Source of the DNA: Undaria pinnatifida
Lineage: Eukaryota > Sar > Phaeophyceae > Laminariales > Alariaceae
Reading direction: 5' to 3'
Length of the DNA stretch: 64,000 nt
NCBI GenBank assembly: GCA_012845835.1
Contig: JABAKD010000027.1
Location: 186,001-250,000 of the forward strand
In this document: piece by piece, positions 59,801-64,000 of the stretch
Position numbering within the stretch: the first letter of the stretch is position 1
Layout: each line of letters begins with the position of its first letter
The notes under the pieces: model-generated
The model's database searches: none
What the model was told of the DNA's origin: nothing
Seen by the model: only the letters and a program-made list of their open reading frames with translations
Position numbers and translations under genes: made by a program

Positions 59801-61745
59801 TCGAGCGATGCTCTACACACCAGAAAACGGAAAACGATGATTTCTACTAGACAACGGTGACCAAGAACATGATTGATTGTAAGCAGATGCACCCATGCCA
59901 TTACGGCTATCTCCCGGTACAGCGGTGCTTTGACCAATGAGCGCAGCCCGCATATAGCGGTTTTTCTTGAGGACTTCCCCTGTACCGGAAAATGGCGCAA
60001 AACACCTTCGGCATAGCGTTCTTTGGCTGACGCCCTTATATTTGCGTGTTCTTTTGCCGCCTTCCCAAACGGACGAACGGGAGGGCAACATTTCGTTTTC
60101 AGACCGTGTCATCTACATGACCTTTTACGCCCTACCCCAGCTTCCTTGGGGTTTCGAGATGATATGGAGGACATCCCGTGCCACCCGCAAGCTACTTGGC
60201 GTAGAGTAGGGTGTTTGCAGGATATCAACTTATTCGTTGGACACGGCAAGAACACGTCTAATACTATCAGCAATACTGAAACCGACGAACAGCACCACCC
60301 ACGACCAGCGTAACCCACCAAAGTAGGCAAAAACGAGTCACAAGTCAAGGGCACCTTTCACCTATTTTTGGAGGGTTGGGTTGGCCCTGGGTTTTATCAT
60401 GACATTTGTCGCTTTCAATACCATTATCATATGTTTCCTACCCAACGACATTTGGCATCCCTGTAGGCTTTCGTGGGGGACCGTCGTCACTGTACACATG
60501 CTTCGAAAGGAGCCATCTAGCCCCAAGCCGATACCGTCCTCCACCAGCAGCCCTCGCGAAGATCGCGCGACGAGAACCCTTTGTGCGAGGCTGACCTTAA
60601 CAGGCCATGGCATTGTCACGGTTCCATGCGCGACGTTAGCGACCGCGGCACCCGATGAACAGGGTGTTTGCGAGAGACTGACTTCCATTGGGTAGGAAAA
60701 CATACAAAAATAACACGAAACCGAGGAGCGTTTCCTACAAGCCGGTGAACAGGGTGTTTGCGAGATACTAAGTTTGGTTGGGCGGGAAAAATTCACTATT
60801 AACACGAAACCGACGATACAACCCAGGACCAATCCAACCAGCGAAAAGTTAGGCTAGAAGTGCCATTTTGGCCCTCTGAAGCTATTATTATCGTGGGTTA
60901 GGTTGGCCTTGGGTTTAAGCGTTCTCCGGTTTCATATAATTCTTACATCACTTCGTTCCCAACCAAATGTGGCATCTCGCGAAAACTTTACACGGTAATG
61001 GATACTGGCCACACAAGGGAAACGACCGGATCTGTTGAAAACGACCGGAGAGGTTGACAACGACAGGATCGGTTTATAACGACCGGATAACGACTGGACA
61101 GGTTGACAACCACAGGATCGGTCGATAACGGTCCGATCAATCGAAGAAAGGGCGAGGACTAGCGCTGACAGCAACGTACTCTCCGTGCATGACGGCTTGT
61201 GCACTTGCACCATACCACCGACCGCGGCACCCGATGAACGGCGACTGATCCAGACATTAACGGCGGAATCGGTCGATAACGACAAACCGATAAAGACAAG
61301 TAGGCAACGGTTCGTTCAACGGAAGAGAGGACGGGGATTAACCCTGACAGCCAAGATTTCTACGCGCATTACGACCTTGTGCACTTGCGCGATACTGCCG
61401 GCCGCGGCACCCGATGAACGGGCACTAATCGCTCAAACATACGGCCGGACCGGTCGATAACGGGCCAATCAATCGAAGACAAAACGGTGCCAAGTTTGAC
61501 AGCCACGAATTCCCCGCTCATGCCGGCCTTGTGCACTTGCACGATATGCTAGCACGCGGCACCCAATGAACAGCTGCTGATCGCACGACCGGACCGGTCC
61601 ATGGCAATAGGTCGACAAGGGTTCGATACTCCTCAGAGTGCACGCGACTAACCTTAACAGCCACCACATTTCCGTGCATGACGGCCTTGTGCACTTGTGC
61701 AATGCTACCGCTCGCCATTGGGTTTTTGTCGAACCAGTCGAACAC
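39616..61745 (-). CDS. ADCK2-like: ABC1/UbiB-family atypical kinase, ADCK2-like (N-terminus off window)
   Basis: Ten exons on the minus strand give about 557 residues. Coordinates: 61745-61653, 58293-58147, 56576-56463, 55480-55349, 52765-52619, 51653-51561, 47578-47429, 43505-43383, 42172-42064 and 40181-39616. All introns are GT-AG. Junctions are phase 0 except the last, which is phase 1 and closes in frame. Landmarks in order are: Ala/Gly-rich loop SGSIAQVH and the AVK lysine; FMDFVLMQKLAAFADKTPSL; LLLEADNLDAFNANF; the hinge-like VETFEDG; catalytic HADLHPGNILV; metal-binding LVLVDAGMVA; and C-terminal helices ending LLPTYNILDGAQVLL. The family acts in mitochondrial or plastid quinone and lipid metabolism. 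ADCK2-like placement comes from the VETFE and PRLVLVDAG phrases. The KxGQ motif expected upstream is not in the window, so more exons lie beyond 64,000. Decayed exon copies flank at least three exons. Confidence 0.92.
40190..40650. repeat. Degenerate tandem array in intron I-J
   Basis: Units of about 35-50 bp containing 'cacggatcactg.acatatcacac' and 'agatcatttc'. Located within the kinase gene. Confidence 0.75.
41800..41900 (-). pseudogene. Decayed copy of the 3' part of kinase exon I
   Basis: GGCCATCCTGCC, a following 'cttgagagt' and a later 'tttcgcagga' line up with the end of exon I and its intron ('ccttgaagagtc', 'gttgcgcaggga'). The splice donor is not preserved. Confidence 0.5.
42064..42172 (-). 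CDS. ADCK2-like: Kinase exon I: end of ABC1 domain
   Basis: 36 codons plus one base: ALLPTYNILDGAQVLLEAHK, then VGQRLVGDFGVKAILP. Acceptor GGTCTACAG; a strong donor, GTGAGTACC, leaves phase 1. Without splicing, the frame would stop at 41987. A partial decayed copy lies at about 41800-41900. Confidence 0.82.
42769..44740. other. Microsatellites in introns G-H and H-I
   Basis: 42769-42800 is a GACTAGGGAT tandem; 43620-43670 is TATG/GTAT-rich; 43900-44010 has 'ttcactactattt' and 'gactagtt' repeats. Apart from exon H, no exon-like sequence is seen. Confidence 0.5.
43383..43505 (-). CDS. ADCK2-like: Kinase exon H
   Basis: 41 codons: DVDVGDVLRGVLTCVRRHSV and DVEYATLILNILCLDSMGK, a conserved C-terminal ABC1 helix pair. 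Acceptor GGTTGCAG, donor GTGACG. Confidence 0.93.
44740..44865. repeat. (AGT/AGC)n microsatellite in intron G-H
   Basis: Long AGT tract with AGC interruptions. It opens Ser- and Leu-rich frames on the two strands. Confidence 0.9.
45780..45890 (-). repeat. LAKMSFD elements, one partial and one diverged copy
   Basis: On the minus strand the 45826-45890 copy reads QLAKLGIDYFSRANSQ. The 45780-45796 copy keeps only the GCAGCTTGCGAG block. Confidence 0.5.
45960..46210. repeat. 127-bp tandem duplication
   Basis: Two units sharing GATCCCTCCGTAACCTC, an A-rich block and 'tcttgtcgt' (45990 and 46117). Confidence 0.85.
46850..47035. repeat. TAGTGCCGG-family repeat, copy 2
   Basis: Contains ATAGTGCCGGTG, CGGCACTATTTAGG and GGCGCTGTAGGGAGACCCCT, as in the other copies. 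Confidence 0.65.
47429..47578 (-). CDS. ADCK2-like: Kinase exon G
   Basis: 50 codons: GSGDGVEAGRAVLNFSTKQ and EEQEAFLHDMDAVFLQRCRG, the typical ABC1 helical segment after the catalytic core. Acceptor TGTCTACAG, donor GTAAGA. Confidence 0.93.
47614..47716. repeat. 9-bp CATCACCAC minisatellite
   Basis: About eleven perfect units, 150 bp into the kinase intron on the 5' side of exon G. It encodes a His/Thr/Ser frame on the plus strand with no other support. Confidence 0.95.
48166..48241. repeat. 9-bp GTGATAAGT minisatellite
   Basis: About eight units in intron F-G. A shorter CATCTCCTAGGTA array follows at 48288-48335. Confidence 0.95.
48781..48845 (-). repeat. LAKMSFD element, diverged copy
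   Basis: On the minus strand reads QVANMSVGELLDLTAEVSFL, a well-kept frame with many base changes. Confidence 0.7.
49330..49405. repeat. AGTAAT/AGTAAC microsatellite
   Basis: Short imperfect 6-bp repeats in intron F-G. Confidence 0.85.
49590..49860. repeat. ~55-bp minisatellite, five units
   Basis: Units contain 'ctgctactctac.aag.ggaac' and 'gaggcaag.gcaa...tctcg'. They are diverged from one another and lie in intron F-G. Confidence 0.8.
50080..50200. repeat. Duplicated segment, copy 1
   Basis: Shares GCCCATCGTGGCTTGGGAT and a 'gcatcaatactatg' block with 51880-52215. The frame reads AAHRGLGWDEVQKKLKY. Confidence 0.6.
50640..51335 (+). repeat. Composite repeat with poly-C runs, copy 4
   Basis: Longest copy of the composite repeat. 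It has several poly-C expansions (50668-50688, 50877-50950, 51037-51049) and ends in a LAKMSFD element (51276-51335) reading LAKMSFDEIFDLTAGVNF. Confidence 0.8.
51561..51653 (-). CDS. ADCK2-like: Kinase exon F: metal-binding Asp
   Basis: 31 codons: DGVSPPRLVLVDAGMVAKLF, then GHQRRHFIRLL. VDAGM takes the place of the DFG motif. Acceptor GCTGACAG, donor GTACGA. Confidence 0.95.
51880..52215. repeat. Duplicated segment, copy 2
   Basis: Related to 50080-50200. It contains GCCCATCGCGGCTTGGGGT and two 'gcatcaaaactatg' type blocks. The frame reads AAHRGLGYDPVKQI. Located in intron E-F. Confidence 0.55.
52619..52765 (-). CDS. ADCK2-like: Kinase exon E: catalytic loop
   Basis: 49 codons from PLEVAEKAGAKLGHF to HADLHPGNILVRAGE. 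HADLHPGN holds the catalytic Asp and metal-binding Asn. Acceptor TCTAACAG, donor GTGGGT. Confidence 0.96.
53036..53165. repeat. TAGTGCCGG-family repeat, copy 3
   Basis: Shares CACCGGCGCTGTT, 'tgtgccaagcgattcacaggca' type sequence and GCAACCGGCACTAC with the family. Confidence 0.6.
53166..54950. other. Intron D-E, no exon recognised
   Basis: Contains an (ATA/CTA)n stretch (54180-54300). Frames at 53509-53279, 53876-53643 and 54951-54700 show no ABC1 similarity. Confidence 0.5.
54960..55145. repeat. Segment duplicated at 57525-57670
   Basis: Both carry 'aaatcggcttg.c.cgaaaaaa', 'ggaat.agta' and 'ggcttgtcacgggg.ggt' in the same order. They lie in introns D-E and B-C. Confidence 0.65.
55349..55480 (-). 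CDS. ADCK2-like: Kinase exon D
   Basis: 44 codons beginning VETFEDGCVVSDYAQMFAKE. VETFEDG is the hinge-like phrase between the lobes. The second half (WEWGVNKILGKTYAK) is less conserved. The donor is placed at AAG-GTGACA by phase; a nearby GTCAAC is a possible alternative. Confidence 0.88.
55560..55735. repeat. TAGTGCCGG-family repeat, copy 4, with hairpin
   Basis: CCCAATAGTGCCGG (about 55650) faces CCGGTACTATTTGGG (about 55712) in inverted orientation around GTGCTATTAATAGCAC, a near-perfect palindrome. This looks like a very short inverted-repeat element. Confidence 0.7.
56063..56125 (-). repeat. LAKMSFD element, diverged copy
   Basis: On the minus strand reads QLAKMNFDKTLDLPIYQLK. Confidence 0.6.
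56190..56320 (-). pseudogene. Decayed copy of kinase exon C
   Basis: 'caccagcacg.c.tcgac', 'cagcacg.gggg' and the 'aacgccttcaa' region align with exon C about 257 bp away, but indels break the frame. Not expected to be spliced in. Confidence 0.7.
56463..56576 (-). CDS. ADCK2-like: Kinase exon C
   Basis: 38 codons: TDLLLEADNLDAFNANFAGK and GWEDCVFPRVLHRVEDVL. It corresponds to the D-LR-EA-NL-RF-NF block of ABC1 proteins. Acceptor GCGACAG, donor GTGGGT. A decayed copy lies 250 bp downstream in the gene (56190-56320). Confidence 0.95.
57525..57670. repeat. Segment duplicated at 54960-55145
   Basis: Intron B-C partner of the duplicated block. See the shared phrases given for 54960-55145. Confidence 0.65.
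58147..58293 (-). CDS. ADCK2-like: Kinase exon B
   Basis: 49 codons starting VRHPHVKERMFMDF and ending FSHTMTAQ. This is the segment after the AVK lysine, containing the alpha-helix with the conserved acidic stretch of the family. Acceptor GTCGACAG, donor GTGCGA. Confidence 0.93.
58469..58520. repeat. 9-bp AATGCTTCA minisatellite
   Basis: About six units, in the intron just upstream of exon B. Confidence 0.95.
59050..60035. mobile_element. Inverted-repeat element (long TIRs) in intron A-B
   Basis: About 215 bp at 59050-59265 recur in inverted orientation at about 59810-60035. Matching landmarks are AACCAAAAAACGGTATACCG, GCGCCAT.TTCC.GTACA, GGGCTGCG.TCATTGGTCAA and the 'accgttttctgg' block. 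The 550-bp centre has no transposase. An isolated arm fragment occurs at 16793-16855. This fits a foldback or MITE-like DNA element of unknown superfamily. Confidence 0.7.
60370..61000. repeat. Intron segment duplicated with ~500-bp period
   Basis: 'gggttgggttggccctgggttt' (60372) and 'gggttaggttggccttgggttt' (60895), each followed by 'tcat..ca..t...c.t' and 'ccaa..acatttggcat', show a direct duplication. It carries along one decayed exon A copy. Confidence 0.65.
60588..60664 (-). pseudogene. Decayed copy of kinase exon A (relic 5)
   Basis: On the minus strand reads GAAVANVAHGTVTMPWPVKV. It is open and keeps PVKV at the lysine position, but the SIAQVHKA core is eroded or deleted. Confidence 0.65.
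61167..61248 (-). pseudogene. Decayed copy of kinase exon A (relic 4)
   Basis: Keeps MVQVHK, then a one-base loss shifts the frame. The lysine segment reads GTTGCTGTCAGCG instead of GTGGCTGTTAAGG. Confidence 0.7.
61344..61421 (-). pseudogene. Near-open copy of kinase exon A with AVR (relic 3)
   Basis: On the minus strand reads GAAAGSIAQVHKVVMRVEIL, then AVRV, with no frame break. The AVK lysine is Arg. A GTTAAT follows at the donor position, a weak donor. If spliced it would give an inactive kinase variant (inference). Confidence 0.7.
61494..61577 (-). pseudogene. Decayed copy of kinase exon A (relic 2)
   Basis: Reads IVQVHKAGMSGEFVAVKL with the lysine present. The 5' part (MASGS) is out of frame, and no GT follows the lysine codon. 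Confidence 0.75.
61653..61745 (-). CDS. ADCK2-like: Kinase exon A: nucleotide-binding loop and lysine
   Basis: 31 codons: VFDWFDKNPMASGSIAQVHK followed by AVMHGNVVAVK. SGSIAQVH is the ABC1 replacement for the Gly-rich loop and K31 is the ATP-binding lysine. Acceptor TATACAG, donor GTTAGT. It is the only fully intact copy in a local tandem array of this exon. Confidence 0.95.
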
Positions 61746-62089
61746 CTGTATATCATTGAGAGAGGAAGGTCATTTTAGCAGCTACTCGAACACAACGCGT
61801 GCCCCTTTTGCAAAATGAATATAATACACTCCCTTACATAGCATATACTATCAAGTGTATATGTATGTATCATGCAAACAGAGCGGCCTGGCCATGGCGA
61901 TAAGGTTTACAGGTGCACCCGGGTCATTCTCCCTCGGAATCGGGTACGATGTACCATGGGAGGAGGAAGGAAATTTTAGCAACCTGTCGAACTCCCATAT
62001 ATGGCATGGGAAGAGGAAGGCGATTTTAGTAATCAGTCGAACATATTTACAGCAGTGGGAGAGGCAAGCAACTACTGCGCAGTCACACA

Positions 62090-62147
62090 CAGTGCGTAAA
62101 GATTATCTTCGACGAAATCGTCGATCTCGTAGCGGACGTGTCTTTTG
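62090..62147 (+). repeat. LAKMSFD element, diverged copy
   Basis: Reads KIIFDEIVDLVADVSFD. Base identity to the consensus is modest but the residues stay alike. Confidence 0.65.
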
Positions 62148-62177
62148 ACTGTACAGATACGGCGGCAAGACAATATC

Positions 62178-62250
62178 ATGGAGGTCTCGTGCACTTGTCC
62201 CATACAACCGCCCGCCATCGGCTTTTGGTCGAGCCTGCCGAAGCCCTACA
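62178..62250 (-). pseudogene. Decayed copy of kinase exon A (relic 1)
   Basis: Reads FGRLDQKPMAGGCMGQVHET, then diverges before the lysine. It lies on the 5' side of the intact exon. Confidence 0.7.
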
Positions 62251-62282
62251 CATCAGCGGAAGACGTAAGTGAACAAATCACG

Positions 62283-62345
62283 GTCACACGCAGCTTGCAG
62301 AAATGAGTCACGACGACGGCCTCGATCTCACAGTCGAGGTGTATG
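62283..62345 (+). repeat. LAKMSFD element, diverged copy
   Basis: Reads QLAEMSHDDGLDLTVEVYVN in the family frame. Confidence 0.7.
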
Positions 62346-62406
62346 TTAATCTTGATTATCCTTAAAAGAGGAACCAACATGTGGAAAAAACGCCCGGCCG
62401 ACGTAT

Positions 62407-62440
62407 GACACAGCTTGCAAAGCTGAGTACTGGCCACCCG
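62407..62440 (+). repeat. LAKMSFD element, partial
   Basis: Reads TQLAKLSTGHPTG, then a stop. Only the 5' half is recognisable. Confidence 0.5.
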
Positions 62441-64000
62441 ACCGGCTGAAGTCATAGATGACGCGAGATCAGCGAGATTGCACACGCACGCTACAGCAGG
62501 AGTGCAACGACGTCTTTCTTAGGGTAAGGAGTAGATTCGATCGATATTGGGTCATGCTCCCTTTTCCTCACACATATGTTGGCCAAAACGAGGTTTGTGT
62601 CCTTACCATACGATCATACTACGTGCCGGCTGAGTTACTTTTAATAACCATACCTAAGCGGAGGCAAGACGGAGATCTACGATTTGAAGCAGGGTTTGCA
62701 ACGCGTCAAGTCAATAGCAGCTGTTAACCGCGAGCAGGTCGTCTAATGAACGGTGCCATTCATGCCTAACGGGAAACAATCCCGTGCAACACGCAAGGCA
62801 ACTAAGATGACACCAAGATAACCCTATTGAGACAACACACCCTGCGATGACTTTCAGAGCCGACTTCCTCCCAAACCAGAAGGGCACACATCACCAAAAT
62901 GGCGACTAAGGGAAGACCGTGTCGATACGTCTCCATAAGCACGTCACTTGACGTTTGCACTATCTCCTGTTCCCGTGGTCGAAACATTCAGCTTTGAGAT
63001 TCGTCGGAGAGCACCAGGTATGTTTTTCGGCGTGGTATACGGTACGTAAGGGGTCAGCGTAAAACGGCACTGATATACAGAGCCGGTAACCGTTCAAGGA
63101 CACGAGGCGCTATGCAGTACATAAGAATTTCTCGCCGTAGAAGAAACCACAAAGCTTTGACACTAGCTCTCAAATAATTACGTCAAGACTTACTGATGGA
63201 ACGAGTTAAAAGTATGAAGCCTTCCGTGGTACTAATAGTAGCGTTGTCGAGACGTTAATCGCGAACGTGTGTAGCACAAACACCTCCATGGCCACCAGCT
63301 GAATGGATGGAATGAGGTTCGTACGATGATGTGCATCGCTAAAAAAGTTAACCTCACTCTTTGTTTCGTTTTCCTTTTGTTTCCTGCTCGCTTGTTCTGG
63401 ATGTGGTGGTTGGCTTTGCATGTAGTCTTCCTGACTTTGGTGCACGAAAGACTCCTTGCAGCGCCAGCAAACCTGGCCGGTAGTTACAGCTGGACGTCCA
63501 AGAAAGCGCAAACATGCACATTCCCCCAGTTGCACTAGACGTAAGCCGACAAATGCTACTTGGCATTCATATTCCCCACTGTACCAGGTAGTTTTTTGTC
63601 TTCCATCGCATCGCGTATACCTTGAGTCCACGCACATCTCGGTGAAGAAGCTACTATTACAAGCAAAAATAAAACGCATAAAAACTACGCCTGGTACCAA
63701 AGCAATAATACCAAAGCAACAACACCAAAGCATACATAATCATAAGCGCAGTGCTTTATTGATGTTGGCTGTGAAACCACCCCGACGTCGTCAACCGCGG
63801 TTCCAGACAGAAGCAACACGTATATGGGCCTATGGAGTCGCGCCTCCTGGCCGTGGGCGGGCCGGACAACAAACCAAGTCGACGCGGCCCAGGAATGCGC
63901 CCAGCATAGTTCGTAATAGTTGGTAATGTAGTAGAAAAGTAGATGAGGAAAGGGTGCCTCGTACATACAGCAGGCCGGGTGCGCTTGAAGAAAAACACGA

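Larger units (their letters stand above)
61746..64000 (-). other. Probable intron upstream of kinase exon A
   Basis: No KxGQ-type exon is recognisable up to the window edge, so the kinase N-terminus lies further right. Contents are tandem 'gaggaagg..attttagca' blocks (61770-62050), exon A relic 1, three LAKMSFD elements, and unassigned frames at 62987-62802 (one hydrophobic stretch) and 63733-63206 (Cys-rich, CRFLGR-like). Either frame could hide an exon, but I have no evidence. Confidence 0.45.

Noticed and set aside
62802-62987. Possible N-terminal membrane exon of the kinase
   Set aside because: One hydrophobic stretch only; no KxGQ motif and no splice sites in a compatible phase.

Overview
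The window looks like nuclear DNA of a stramenopile, most probably a brown alga of the Ectocarpus type (inference). The evidence is one long-intron kinase gene with small GT-AG exons mostly cut at codon boundaries, a large background of decayed repeats and microsatellites, a Copia-type LTR retrotransposon, short CCCTAA/TTAGGG tracts, and no operons or bacterial gene density. Most open frames in the window are chance or repeat-derived.

Two genes can be supported. (1) On the minus strand, at least ten exons between 61,745 and 39,616 encode an ABC1/UbiB-family atypical kinase closest in layout to ADCK2. The N-terminal exons lie beyond the right edge. The visible exons carry the Ala/Gly-rich loop and AVK lysine, the HADLHPGN catalytic segment, the VDAGM metal-binding segment and the C-terminal helices. 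The exon phases agree throughout. A low-complexity 187-residue tail is attached by an in-phase splice. (2) On the plus strand, three exons (16,219-16,542; 19,811-19,902; 20,848-21,061) join in phase into a 209-residue protein with a Gly-rich N-terminus, two membrane segments and a Pro-rich tail. I do not recognise its family.

Layout: 1-3 kb holds two head-to-tail GGGCCC-ended MITEs. 3-11 kb is a patchwork of composite repeats and tandem duplications. 11.1-12.8 kb is a small non-autonomous LTR element (TRIM-like) and 12.9-13.7 kb is a third MITE. 14-16.2 kb shows nothing recognisable. 16.2-21.1 kb is the Gly-rich gene with a repeat-filled intron. 21-28.5 kb is intergenic with minisatellites and two weak membrane ORFs. 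28.5-34.3 kb is a Copia element with 500-bp LTRs, an intact gag-like frame and a gutted pol. 35.9-37.5 kb is a CCATGG-rich array arranged as two inverted arms. 39.6-61.7 kb is the kinase gene. 61.7-64 kb is probably its upstream intron.

The most unusual signals are: (a) a dispersed ~55-bp element in about 15 places on both strands, whose diverged copies keep one reading frame (consensus LAKMSFDKIFDLTAGVYF, with D/E and I/L/V/F exchanges); (b) tandem exon duplication in the kinase gene, with decayed copies beside at least three exons, including a near-open copy in which the AVK lysine is AVR; and (c) the CCATGG array in inverted arms.
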